Shown in pieces: positions 7,077-14,759 of a stretch of DNA of 17,371 nucleotides. How positions within the stretch are numbered: the stretch's first letter is position 1; every line of letters starts with the position of its first letter. Origin of the DNA: Alphaproteobacteria bacterium (GTDB taxonomy: Bacteria > Pseudomonadota > Alphaproteobacteria > Sphingomonadales > SMXR01); contig SMXR01000039.1 in NCBI GenBank assembly GCA_004356215.1, positions 1 to 17,371 on the forward strand, in the 5' to 3' direction. Below the pieces are notes generated by a model. The model was not told the origin of the DNA. It searched no databases and worked only from the letters and a program-made list of their open reading frames with translations. A program made the position numbers and the translations under genes.

Positions 7077-8074
7077 CGCATCGCCCGCCGGGTTGCAATC
7101 ACATAATACAAAAAGAACGGCGCGCCCAAAAGAGCGGTCATGACGCCGATGCGCAGGTTTCCGCCGTGGGGCAAAATCCGGATCAAAACATCAGCCCCGA
7201 CCAGGATCAGCGCCCCGGCCATGGCACTGGGGATAAAAATGCTGCGGGGATCGTGACCAAATAGCGGGCGCACCATGTGGGGTGCCACCAGGCCGACGAA
7301 ACCGATAACCCCGGTGACCGCAATCGAAGCGCCGACGCTGAGCGCAACCCCGATAATCACCATTATTTTTGTCAGCTTTAAGTTGACGCCCAGCGAATGG
7401 GCGGCCTCGTCGCTCAGGACGGTCGCCTTCAGGGGCCGGGTGGCGGCAAACAAAACCCCCCAGCCAAGGACAATAAAGGGCAAAATAAGCGTCAAATCCG
7501 CCAGGCTGCGGTTGCTGAGCGAGCCCATAAGCCAAAACATGATGTCGTTAAAAGCAAACGGATTGGGCGACAGATTTAGCGCCAGCGCGGTCAACGAGGC
7601 GGCAAAAGAATTCAAAGCGACCCCGGCCAGGATCAGGGTCAAAACGCTGACATCCCACAGCACCACCAAAATCAAGAGGCTCATGGCCAAAAGCGCCATA
7701 CCGATGGCTGCCAGCGGCAGGGCAATGTCAGTGAAGCCGGCAAAACCAAAATACAACACGATCACGGCGCCCAGCGCCGCCGAAGAGGAAACGCCGATAA
7801 CCCCGGGTTCAGCCAACGGGTTTTTAAACAGCGCTTGCAGGGATGCCCCGGCAATGCCAAGGGTTCCGCCGACCACCAGCCCGAGCAACAGCTGCGGCAG
7901 CCTGAGGTCGCGGACAATGGTCTCTAGAAGCGGGTCACCGCTGCCAAAAAGTCCGGTAAAAACATCGCCGAAGCTGAGCGTGGCCGGGCCCGCCTTCAGG
8001 GAAAGCAGCGAGACAAAAGCGAGCAAGATAAAAAGCCCGCCATAAGCTATGGTCGTTTTAGGGAGTGGTTTCAA
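7073..8074 (-). CDS. btuC: Vitamin B12 ABC transporter permease
   Basis: 333 residues, strongly hydrophobic, of the FecCD/BtuC family, whose members form a dimer of 10-helix subunits in the inner membrane. Family stretches are visible: LRLPQLLLGLVVGGTLGIAGA near the N-terminus, NPLAEPGVIGVSSSAALGA, and VGLVAPHMVRPLFGHDPR in the C-terminal third. The start is a TTG (8072-8074) inside the end of btuF (17-base overlap), supported by a long Shine-Dalgarno GGAGGAGGGG (8079-8088). Overlaps on both sides indicate tight translational coupling with btuF and btuD. Confidence 0.9.
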   Translation of the reverse strand: MKPLPKTTIAYGGLFILLAFVSLLSLKAGPATLSFGDVFTGLFGSGDPLLETIVRDLRLPQLLLGLVVGGTLGIAGASLQALFKNPLAEPGVIGVSSSAALGAVIVLYFGFAGFTDIALPLAAIGMALLAMSLLILVVLWDVSVLTLILAGVALNSFAASLTALALNLSPNPFAFNDIMFWLMGSLSNRSLADLTLILPFIVLGWGVLFAATRPLKATVLSDEAAHSLGVNLKLTKIMVIIGVALSVGASIAVTGVIGFVGLVAPHMVRPLFGHDPRSIFIPSAMAGALILVGADVLIRILPHGGNLRIGVMTALLGAPFFLYYVIATRRAMR

Positions 8075-8900
8075 AGGTCCCCTCCTCCACCTTGGACCGG
8101 ATCAATGCCGCCCCTTCCACGGCATACCACGCCGGGCAGCTTAAGTAACGGCTGGGAATGTCAACAACGCTGACATCCGCCATCGCCGCTTGCATCGCCG
8201 GATGGGCGGCAAAGCGCCAGCTTTCAGCATTGCCAATGCGGGCATTGAAAAAGCTGGTGATCAGGATATCGGGTTTGAATTTGATAAACGCTTCGACCTT
8301 GAAGCTGCTCCAGCCCTGGCCGCCCTCTTCTGCCATCAGGTTTTTCAGGCCGGCAAGTTCTATGGTCTGGTGCAGGAAGGTCCCTGATCCGGTGGTCACC
8401 CCGCTGGGGCTGACATAGAGGGCGCTTTGACCCAAGGCCGGTTTTTGCCGCAACGCCTGCAATTCGGCCTCGGTTTTCTGGCTCAACGCCGCCGCTTTCC
8501 CGGGTTGGTCAAGCGCGGCCCCAACCTCGCCCAGATCATCAAGCGCGTCTTCTATGGTATTGGGCAGGCCGGTCTTGACCACCCGGATGCCGAGGCGCTC
8601 CAACATCGTAACCAGCCCCGGATCACCGGCCCCGGTGGACAGCACCAGGTCGGGCCCAAGCAGCAGAATTTCTTCGGCAGTGCCAAAGTGTTGGGGAAAT
8701 TTTTCCGCACGGGCAGCATAATAGGAAAAGGCCCCCCGTGAATCCTGGCTTAGGGCAATGATCTGGCGGTCTTCGGCCAACGCCAGTACCAGTTGGTCCG
8801 AGCACGAATCAAGAGAGATCACCCGGGGCAGCCCATCGCCAAAGGCGGGCGCTGCCCCGAGGGCTACCAACAAACCACTTATGGCCAACAAAGCTTTCAT
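8058..8900 (-). CDS. btuF: Periplasmic cobalamin-binding protein
   Basis: 280 residues. The signal peptide MKALLAISGLLVALGAAPAFG probably ends near residue 21. The mature protein has the two-lobed class III binding-protein pattern (BtuF/FepB family), beginning RVISLDSCSDQLVLAL and including the family-typical LGPDLVLS and KPDILITS segments, one per lobe. It would hand corrinoid from the periplasm to BtuCD. The gene begins 6 bases after the btuB stop and has only a weak, distant Shine-Dalgarno (GGGGGA inside the end of btuB), so translation is probably coupled to btuB. The specific substrate is inferred from the riboswitch. Confidence 0.85.
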   Translation of the reverse strand: MKALLAISGLLVALGAAPAFGDGLPRVISLDSCSDQLVLALAEDRQIIALSQDSRGAFSYYAARAEKFPQHFGTAEEILLLGPDLVLSTGAGDPGLVTMLERLGIRVVKTGLPNTIEDALDDLGEVGAALDQPGKAAALSQKTEAELQALRQKPALGQSALYVSPSGVTTGSGTFLHQTIELAGLKNLMAEEGGQGWSSFKVEAFIKFKPDILITSFFNARIGNAESWRFAAHPAMQAAMADVSVVDIPSRYLSCPAWYAVEGAALIRSKVEEGTFETTP

Positions 8901-8906
8901 ATGATT

Positions 8907-10775
8907 TTAAAAATTCCCCCGCACTCCGGCATAGGCGGAAATATCGGCGGTGCCAAACCCGAAAACTTCCTGGTAGGTTTCATCCAGCACGTTTTCGATC
9001 CGGGCATAGAGTGTAATCGTATCATAGACATCATAGGTCGCCCGGATATCAACCACCGTGAAGGAGGGCAACGTCACCCCGGTGTCCAATTGCTGGCCGG
9101 TAAAATTAATCCCGGCGGATAGTGAAACGCGGGCCGTGGGGTCAAAAGTCACAATGGCATTGAAGATATTCCTGGGGCGCCGCAGCAATAACCCGCCAGT
9201 GTTTTGGTTGATTGCATCAATGTGGGTGTAATTAGCGTCCAATGAAACGCTCTGCAGCGGCCGGGCGCTGAAAATAATTTCAACCCCCTGGGCCCGGGTC
9301 GCGGTTATATTGCCGTAGGTAAAGCTAACCAGGCTAAAATCAATCTGGTTTTGGGTGGTTCTTTTGAACCAGGTAACGCTTAGCGAGGTGTTGTCCTTGA
9401 TAATCGCCTGCTCTACCCCAACCTCCCAGCCGCTAGCGTCTTCTGGCAACAAGTCCGGATCGCCAAAGGCGGAAAACAGCTGGAACAGGCTGGGCGCCTT
9501 GAAGCCTTCACCCCAGTTGGCGCGAAAGGTGGTACCGGTCCCGGGGATCCGGAAGTTGGCGGTTATCCGGAACGTGGTATGGCCGCCAAAGGTTTCGTGG
9601 TCATCATGGCGCACCCCGAAAGTGATGTTCAGGTTGCTGGCAGGCGCCGCAAGAAATTCCATAAACACACCGTTGATATCGGCTTCGGCCGCCAGGAACG
9701 AGGCAAACGGGCCAAGCAGTTCGGTGACGATGCTGCCCGACTGAAACTGCCCGCCAACCAGCACCGTGATTTTTTCATGCAGTTTGATCGTACTCAAAAG
9801 ATCAATCGTGCGATTGCGGCTTTCTGAAATAAAACTCATGGTCCCGAATTCAAAATCGACCCGGTCAATATTTGACCAGGAAACCCGGGCTGTGTTTTCA
9901 ACTTTTCCACCCAGCACCGCCCAGGTCGCAGCCAATGAGCCTTGCAAGTCTTCGGTTTCATTCAGGCCATCGCCATCAACAAATCCCCCGGTATTGAAAT
10001 CGAAGGCATCATATTCCACCCGCGAATCGGCGCGGCGAATAATGCCATCAAACCAAAGATTTTCGGTCGGCTTCAGGCCAAAATTCCCGGTAAATACAAA
10101 GGTGTGAAAAGGGTCGCTCTCAGTATTGCCGGCATCCTCATCAGCGGCAGAAAAGCCATTGGTTCTGATCCCCGAGGCGGAAAAATTTGCAGAAAAAATG
10201 CCAGTGCGAAACCCTACATTGGCATTGCCGCGAAATGTACCAAAAGACCCGCCTTCAAGCGAACCGCTGGCTGAAAAAGGGGCATCTGCCTTTTTGGTGA
10301 TAATGTTGATCACCCCGCCGATAGCATCCGACCCGTAAAGTGTGGATTGCGGACCGCGCAGGATTTCAATGCGTTCAATATTGTCGGAGGTCAGTGCGCC
10401 AAAATTAAACGAACCGGTCGGCAAGCTTAAGTCATTTATTTTTATGCCGTCGATAAAAACCAGGGTCTGGCCCGGTTCCGCGCCGCGAATACGCAAACTG
10501 GCTACGGTCCCGATCGAGCCACTTCTGGAGATGGTAATGCCGGGGGTGGATCGCAGCAATTCCACCACGCTCACCTTCTGGGTTTTCAGAATATCCTCTT
10601 CGGTCAACAAGGTGATGCTGGTCCCGGTTTCGCTTAAGGGGGTTGGTGTCCGGTTGCCGATCACAACCACCTCTTCGGTATCGGTTTCCTCCTCCCCGGC
10701 GCTGGCGTTGATTGGCATGCTTGAAATCAGCGCTGCGGCAAGCAGCGCCTTTGGGTGAAATTTGTTGGGTCTCAT
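8907..10775 (-). CDS. btuB: TonB-dependent vitamin B12 receptor
   Basis: 622 residues from MRPNKFHPKALL, close to E. coli BtuB (614). Signal peptide to about residue 26 (NASA), then a TonB-box-like EEVVVIG near residues 34-40. A plug domain follows (SETGTSITLLTEEDI, LVFIDGIKINDLSLPTG, IEILRGPQSTLYGSDAIGGVINIITKK), then a long beta-barrel ending in a terminal Phe (RGNF), as expected for an outer-membrane protein. A longer frame upstream (to 10874) is rejected because only the chosen start gives a signal peptide, and GGAG (10784-10787) lies 8 bases before it. It is the first gene of btuBFCD, under a cobalamin riboswitch (10905-11073). Confidence 0.92.
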   Translation of the reverse strand: MRPNKFHPKALLAAALISSMPINASAGEEETDTEEVVVIGNRTPTPLSETGTSITLLTEEDILKTQKVSVVELLRSTPGITISRSGSIGTVASLRIRGAEPGQTLVFIDGIKINDLSLPTGSFNFGALTSDNIERIEILRGPQSTLYGSDAIGGVINIITKKADAPFSASGSLEGGSFGTFRGNANVGFRTGIFSANFSASGIRTNGFSAADEDAGNTESDPFHTFVFTGNFGLKPTENLWFDGIIRRADSRVEYDAFDFNTGGFVDGDGLNETEDLQGSLAATWAVLGGKVENTARVSWSNIDRVDFEFGTMSFISESRNRTIDLLSTIKLHEKITVLVGGQFQSGSIVTELLGPFASFLAAEADINGVFMEFLAAPASNLNITFGVRHDDHETFGGHTTFRITANFRIPGTGTTFRANWGEGFKAPSLFQLFSAFGDPDLLPEDASGWEVGVEQAIIKDNTSLSVTWFKRTTQNQIDFSLVSFTYGNITATRAQGVEIIFSARPLQSVSLDANYTHIDAINQNTGGLLLRRPRNIFNAIVTFDPTARVSLSAGINFTGQQLDTGVTLPSFTVVDIRATYDVYDTITLYARIENVLDETYQEVFGFGTADISAYAGVRGNF

Positions 10776-10816
10776 TGGTCTGGCTCCAAAAATTAAGGTT
10801 GAGCCAGCTTTTGGAA

Positions 10817-10875
10817 ATTGGGTCCAGGAAAGCCGGCGACATAAATGTCGCCGCACGCGTTGATACGCACCCAAT
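10817..10875 (-). promoter_or_regulatory. Candidate expression platform between riboswitch and btuB
   Basis: In the btuB leader an outer stem ATTGGGT (10817-10823) / ACCCAAT (10869-10875) encloses a strong hairpin GGCGACAT (10835-10842) / ATGTCGCC (10845-10852) with a 2-base loop. No T run follows on the minus strand, so control of translation or of a longer fold seems more likely than simple termination. How it couples to the aptamer is not resolved. Confidence 0.4.
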
Positions 10876-10904
10876 GTTTGTCCCGAACCTGGGAGGACGA
10901 CTTA

Positions 10905-11073
10905 GGTGGCAGGTTTCCTGGCTTTGCGGGTCGCGGCCCTTTTCCCAAACGCCTTCCCGGTTTCCCAGTGGCTTTTGTTGGGGGGCTCGCCGCTAACAGT
11001 TGCGGGCACAGCCGCGGATTTGTTTAAAATAAACGCACCGCGTTCCCTATTATCCCCGGTCTTTTGGGGCACC
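10905..11073 (-). promoter_or_regulatory. Cobalamin (B12) riboswitch upstream of btuB
   Basis: On the minus strand the aptamer landmarks appear in order. GGTGCCCC opens the P1/P2 region at 11066-11073. The B12 box GCCACTGGGAAACCGGGAAG begins at 10972 and runs to 10951. The closing AGCCAGGAAACCTGCC lies at 10908-10923. These are hallmark sequences of the class. Adenosylcobalamin binding would reduce btuBFCD expression. It also identifies the downstream transporter as a corrinoid importer rather than an iron-siderophore one. Confidence 0.95.
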
Positions 11074-11091
11074 ATCTGAAATGAAATCTAA

Positions 11092-11107
11092 GGGAAAGAG
11101 CTTTCCC
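11092..11107. repeat. Perfect palindrome at the start of the btu leader
   Basis: GGGAAAG (11092-11098) and CTTTCCC (11101-11107) form a perfect inverted repeat around AG. It lies between the predicted btuB promoter -10 and the riboswitch, at or just after the likely transcription start. It could be an operator or a 5'-end hairpin. Confidence 0.5.
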
Positions 11108-11118
11108 GGGCAAGGACG

Positions 11119-11124
11119 ATTATA
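11119..11124 (-). promoter_or_regulatory. Predicted -10 box of the btuBFCD promoter
   Basis: A consensus TATAAT on the minus strand about 46 bases upstream of the riboswitch. The -35 region at the right spacing (around 11142-11147, TGAATC) is a poor match, so only the -10 is confidently placed. Confidence 0.5.
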
Positions 11125-11163
11125 TTTTTTATTTCGGCTTCGATTCACGGCGGTATTGGCCCA

Positions 11164-11310
11164 GCGCCGAAACAACCACCAAAAAATGTGACCTAAAGCA
11201 GACCTTCACTTCTGCTGCCACCATTCAGCATTTCGTTTACAAAATGTTTGCAAAACTTCCTATTTTCTATTTAGGTGTTACCTTCCCCGGACAGGGGACT
11301 TTTTTGAATG
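11164..11310 (+). repeat. Upstream module, copy 1 (before the cyclase gene)
   Basis: Aligns with 16848-16995 over about 147 bases with a single one-base indel. The first ~93 bases (11164-11256) are ungapped with roughly four of five positions identical. It ends in an AGGGGA Shine-Dalgarno and a TTG AAT start (11304). The best-kept part holds GTTTACAAAA and GTTTGCAAAA as direct repeats 11 bases apart (11235-11255), identical in both copies, preceded by CCATTCAGCAT. It probably contains the promoter and a regulator site. Confidence 0.8.
11235..11255 (+). promoter_or_regulatory. Tandem GTTTRCAAAA sites, copy 1
   Basis: Two direct copies of GTTTRCAAAA, separated by one T and so about one helical turn apart, are conserved without change at 16919-16939, although the flanks have diverged. 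Such conservation within a drifting repeat suggests a protein-binding site. The protein is unknown. Confidence 0.5.
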
Positions 11311-11366
11311 ACCTTGGGGCGGCATCGCCACTGGGAGCCACTGGGATTGCAGGGGTCAATGTTTGA
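11304..11366 (+). CDS. Possible 20-codon leader or relic reading frame
   Basis: The TTG at 11304-11306 corresponds exactly to the TTG start of the membrane signalling gene at 16989 and keeps a Shine-Dalgarno (AGGGGA, 11293-11298). Here the frame reads only 20 codons, beginning MNDLGAASPL, and stops at TGA 11364-11366, 26 bases before the cyclase ATG. It contains a tandem GCCACTGGGA repeat (11328-11347). It may be a relic of a lost paralogue's start or a translated leader; nothing proves that it is made. Confidence 0.3.
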   Translation: MNDLGAASPLGATGIAGVNV

Positions 11367-11392
11367 GCGTTTTAAGGGGCGAACAGCTTTAG

Positions 11393-13480
11393 ATGTCAGA
11401 TAACAACCAACAGGAAAAGACCCGCCGGTTAGCGACCATTTTGGCCGCTGACATTCTCGGCTATTCCAGATTGATGGATGCCGATGAGGAAGGCACCTAC
11501 GCCGCGCTCCTCTCGGCCCGCTCCGAAGTTATTGAACCCAAAATCAAAAAGCACAAGGCCCGCATCGTCAAACACACCGGCGATGGTTTCCTGGCGGAAT
11601 TTCCAACTGTCCTGTCAGCGGTCAAGTTTGCCATGGAGTTGCAAGAAGAAATGGCCCGCCGGGCCAAGGATGCCCCGAAAGACCTGAAGATCAAGTTTCG
11701 TATCGGTATTAATATCGGCGATATCATCGTCGATGATACTGGCGATGTATTCGGCGACGGCGTCAATATTGCCGCCCGGCTGGAAACCCTTGGGATTCCA
11801 GGCGGCATTTGCATCTCGGATTCGGTTTATCGGGCCGTCCACAAGAACCTGAAGGTCAAATTTGACGACCTCGGTGGCCAGAAGGTCAAGAACATCCCCG
11901 AGAAAATCCACGCCTATGATGTCAGGTGGCCCGGTGAGGGTGGCACACCGGATGAGCGTACGGTAAAAGCCACCTCAAAACGAAAATTTATGGCCCAGAT
12001 GGCCGGGGCTGTGGCGGCAGCCGTGGCGCTTATCTGGATTGCCGTTTCGCAAATGTTTCCCTCTGAACCGGAGGTTGCTGCCGCCCTTGATAATTCTATT
12101 GCCGTAATGGCCTTCGTTAATATGAGCGATGACGCCAGCAACGAATATTTCTCCGATGGCATTGCCGAGGAACTCCTGAACCTGCTGGCCAAGATCCCGG
12201 AGCTTCGTGTGACTTCACGCACCTCGGCATTTTCCTACAAGGGCAAGGATATCGACACCCCGACAATCGCAGCAGAGTTGAATGTTTCTTATGTTCTTGA
12301 AGGTTCGGTCAGGAAATCCGGGAACCAGGTGCGCATCACCGCCCAGCTGATCGAGGCCCGCAGTGATACCCACATTTGGTCCGAAACCTATGATCGGACT
12401 CTTGACGATATTTTCGCCACCCAGGATGAAATAGCCGCCCGGGTGGTGGAACAACTAAAGGTCACCTTGCTGGGCGAAGCGCCTAAGGTGAGGGAGACCG
12501 ACCCCGAAGCCTATGCCCTGGTCCTGCAGGCCCGCTATCTGGAGCAGCAGGGCACGTCCGACGCCTTTGAAAAATCCATAGCGCTTTTTGAACAGGCTCT
12601 GGAAATCGATCCGGACTACGCCGCGGCCTGGGCTGGCCTGGCCTCTGTGTACAGAGGGCAAGTGAGTATGGCGCTGCTGCCCATCGACGAGGGCTTCACA
12701 CTGGCCCGCGAAGCGGCCAACCTGGCCCTGGAGATCGACCCGGCGAATGCACCGGCGTATCGCAGCCTCGCCAGGATCGCGATGGACTACGATCGCGACC
12801 TTGAGGCGGCAGCGCAGAATTACCAACGGGCGCTCGCCCTGGAAACGGCCAACACCAACAGCATCTCCGGCGCTGCCGCAATGGCCGCAAACCTTGACCG
12901 ACTGGACCAAGCGATCTCGCTGGGGGAATACGTGGTCGCACGCGACCCGGTGAGTCCTGTCGGCAATAGGGCCCTGGGGCTTTATTATTTTTATGCCGGG
13001 CGCCTGGACGAGGCCATCGCCTCGTTCCGCACCACGCTGACCCTAAGTCCGGGCTACAGCGGCGCCTATTACAAGATCGGCGAGGCGCTGTTGTTGAAGG
13101 GCGAGCCGCAAGCGGCGCTGGCGGCCATACAGAAGGAGCCCTTAGAGGTATACCGCCTGATCGGCCTGGTGACGGCCCATCACGCGCTGGGCGACGCTGC
13201 CGCCTCCGATGCGACGCTTGCGGAGTTGATCGAGAAGTACGAAAAAGATGGGGCCTGGAATATCGCCTACGTGCTGGCGGTCCGGGGTGAGGCCGACCGG
13301 GCCTTCGAATGGCTGAGTAAGGCGGTGGCCTACAACGACGCGGGCCTGTCTGAGACTGTAACCACACCCCAGTTTGCCAACCTACACAACGATCCGCGCT
13401 GGCTGCCGTTCCTCGAAAGCATTGGCATGTCCCACGAGCAACTGGCAGCGATCGAGTTCAACGTCACCCTGCCCGAATAG
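11393..13480 (+). CDS. Class III adenylate cyclase with membrane segment, TolB-like domain and TPRs
   Basis: 695 residues. A class III nucleotidyl cyclase domain at about 9-180 has metal-binding Asp20 (ILAAD) and Asp64 (HTGDG), the adenine-selecting Lys60 region, and the Asn125/Arg129 transition-state pair in GDGVNIAARLE, so it looks active in making cAMP. One membrane helix follows at about 202-219. A TolB/FlgO-like domain (about 234-360, SIAVMAFVNMSDDASNEYFSDG) and TPR repeats (about 370-650) would be periplasmic. This layout is typical of alphaproteobacterial cyclases. AAGGGG (11374-11379) is 13 bases from the ATG, rather far. The TPR half is much richer in GC (about 63-65% in sampled lines) than the TolB half (about 47-50%). 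The signal sensed is unknown. Confidence 0.9.
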   Translation: MSDNNQQEKTRRLATILAADILGYSRLMDADEEGTYAALLSARSEVIEPKIKKHKARIVKHTGDGFLAEFPTVLSAVKFAMELQEEMARRAKDAPKDLKIKFRIGINIGDIIVDDTGDVFGDGVNIAARLETLGIPGGICISDSVYRAVHKNLKVKFDDLGGQKVKNIPEKIHAYDVRWPGEGGTPDERTVKATSKRKFMAQMAGAVAAAVALIWIAVSQMFPSEPEVAAALDNSIAVMAFVNMSDDASNEYFSDGIAEELLNLLAKIPELRVTSRTSAFSYKGKDIDTPTIAAELNVSYVLEGSVRKSGNQVRITAQLIEARSDTHIWSETYDRTLDDIFATQDEIAARVVEQLKVTLLGEAPKVRETDPEAYALVLQARYLEQQGTSDAFEKSIALFEQALEIDPDYAAAWAGLASVYRGQVSMALLPIDEGFTLAREAANLALEIDPANAPAYRSLARIAMDYDRDLEAAAQNYQRALALETANTNSISGAAAMAANLDRLDQAISLGEYVVARDPVSPVGNRALGLYYFYAGRLDEAIASFRTTLTLSPGYSGAYYKIGEALLLKGEPQAALAAIQKEPLEVYRLIGLVTAHHALGDAAASDATLAELIEKYEKDGAWNIAYVLAVRGEADRAFEWLSKAVAYNDAGLSETVTTPQFANLHNDPRWLPFLESIGMSHEQLAAIEFNVTLPE

Positions 13481-13506
13481 GCACGGCTAGGGGAAAGGAA
13501 AATGTC

Positions 13507-14637
13507 ATGAAGAATCTTTGGCGAATTGGACTAACGCTAATCCTGCTTGCTTTCAGCGGAAGTGGACAACAGGCGGACGAGCAGGACCGGGGAAGTTTGA
13601 CCACCGATCCGGTTTACACCGATATGGGCGCTTATGAGCTTTATTTGCAGGCCCGCCAGTTGATCAGAAAACGTGGGTCCGCTTTAGAGGAGGCAGTCAT
13701 TATTCTTGATGAGGTTATCGCCAGGGAACCCGACTTTGCCCCGGCCTGGGCGGCGCAATCATTGGCTTATTCCGTGATCCCCAATTATTTAGTGGAATTT
13801 AAGGGGGAAGCCATAAATGCACCTGAGGTTTTATTCCTGGGGGAAACTACGGCCTTCAGGGCGGTTGAATTAGATCCCAATCTGGCGGAGGCGCATTTGG
13901 CGATGGGCAATGCGCTAAGGTGGCGGCGGGTTTGGGGTGCAGCAGAGGATGAATATTTAAAGGCCTATGAGCTTGACCCCTATAATATTGATATTATAGA
14001 GGATGTTGCAGAATTTTATAACGCCGTTGGCAAGTATAAGGAAGCTCTGAAATATGCAGAAAAGGGCTATAAGTTAGAGCCTTTGGTTCCCTTAGCAATT
14101 GCAACCTATGCTACGAATCTTTCCTTCAATAGCCGTTATGAAGAAGCTGAGGTCATGTTTAAAAAAGCACTTGAAATTCAGCCGGGTTTTGCCTGGCCGT
14201 TAACATATCTCCGTGACCAATATTTGGGGTTTGGCGAGCTGGATAAAGCCATAGACATTGTTGAAGGCTGTGAACCGTGTTTGGCGAATCCTATTGTAGC
14301 TGCGAACGCTGAGATTTTAATAAAATACCGGGACGGCGAAATAACCCCCGAAGAAATCAAACAACTCATTCAGGAAGACAACAATTTTTTTTCGGGCGGA
14401 GTTGCTTTTATACTGGCGGGTGTTGAAGGCTTGCTGGATCAATATGAGACCCAGGCCTTTGGCCAGCCTGCTTATAATTTTTCCCTCTGGGGCGGCAAAC
14501 CTTATGCCAGCGAATTGGTTAAAACAGAACGCTATAAACGGCTGGTAAAATATTTGGGTCTTGTCGATTACTGGCGGGTTCGGGGTTGGTCGGATAATTG
14601 CGAACCTGTTGGCGATGATGATTTCGAGTGTGGTTAG
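13507..14637 (+). CDS. Secreted TPR protein resembling the C-terminal half of TPR-cyclases
   Basis: 376 residues. The N-terminus MKNLWRIGLTLILLAFS looks like a signal peptide without a lipoprotein Cys. The mature part consists of TPR-like helices (about 108-252; TPR consensus spots AVELDPNLAEAHLAMGNAL and ALEIQPGF) and ends with RYKRLVKYLGLVDYWRVRGW and GDDDFECG. From family knowledge, that ending is typical of full-length TPR proteins fused to cyclase or TolB-like domains, but no such domain is present here. AAAGGAA lies 6 bases before the ATG; a closer ATG at 13502 stops at once. The gap to the cyclase gene is 26 bases, so an operon is likely. It is far richer in AT than the preceding TPR region. 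It could modulate the cyclase; this is a guess from context. Confidence 0.75.
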   Translation: MKNLWRIGLTLILLAFSGSGQQADEQDRGSLTTDPVYTDMGAYELYLQARQLIRKRGSALEEAVIILDEVIAREPDFAPAWAAQSLAYSVIPNYLVEFKGEAINAPEVLFLGETTAFRAVELDPNLAEAHLAMGNALRWRRVWGAAEDEYLKAYELDPYNIDIIEDVAEFYNAVGKYKEALKYAEKGYKLEPLVPLAIATYATNLSFNSRYEEAEVMFKKALEIQPGFAWPLTYLRDQYLGFGELDKAIDIVEGCEPCLANPIVAANAEILIKYRDGEITPEEIKQLIQEDNNFFSGGVAFILAGVEGLLDQYETQAFGQPAYNFSLWGGKPYASELVKTERYKRLVKYLGLVDYWRVRGWSDNCEPVGDDDFECG

Positions 14638-14649
14638 CGCTCAGGCGAC

Positions 14650-14688
14650 GGGCCCGTAGCTCAGATGGGAGAGCGCTGCGTTCGCAAT
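14650..14688 (+). tRNA. 5' half of a tRNA-Ala (anticodon CGC), broken after the anticodon loop
   Basis: GGGCCCG acceptor 5' strand (14650-14656), TA, D-arm GCTC-AGATGGGA-GAGC (14659-14674), G, anticodon 5' strand CTGCG (14676-14680) and loop TTCGCAA with anticodon CGC (14683-14685). The next bases should complete the stem (TGCAG), but after T14688 the sequence runs ATGCCGAG and cannot pair. No variable loop, T-arm or acceptor 3' strand follows within 100 bases, so it cannot make a functional tRNA. A break next to the anticodon loop is a known crossover position of tyrosine integrases, so it may be an attachment-site relic or deletion scar. Confidence 0.8.
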
Positions 14689-14739
14689 ATGCCGAGAACC
14701 CTTATTTCATGCCCTATCCAAGCTGTTACCTCAAAAACT

Positions 14740-14759
14740 GTGTCCCAAAGCGTGTCCCA
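14740..14759. repeat. Direct repeat GTGTCCCA x2
   Basis: GTGTCCCA occurs at 14740-14747 and 14752-14759, 12 bases apart, about 50 bases after the broken tRNA. Closely spaced direct repeats beside an integration site can be integrase arm-binding sites. No integrase gene is present in this window, so this remains a suggestion. Confidence 0.45.

Noticed and set aside
7275..8045. A 256-codon plus-strand open frame opposite btuC
   Set aside because: It is the antisense shadow of a hydrophobic permease gene, rich in Ser/Thr/Ala/Pro/Lys without motifs; btuC is clearly the real gene.
6318..10775. Iron-siderophore or heme uptake operon
   Set aside because: The protein families alone would allow it, but the cobalamin riboswitch upstream of btuB points to corrinoids.
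12696..13367. A 223-codon minus-strand open frame within the cyclase TPR region
   Set aside because: The product is Arg/Pro-rich low-complexity sequence typical of the reverse strand of high-GC coding DNA; the sense strand encodes clear TPRs.
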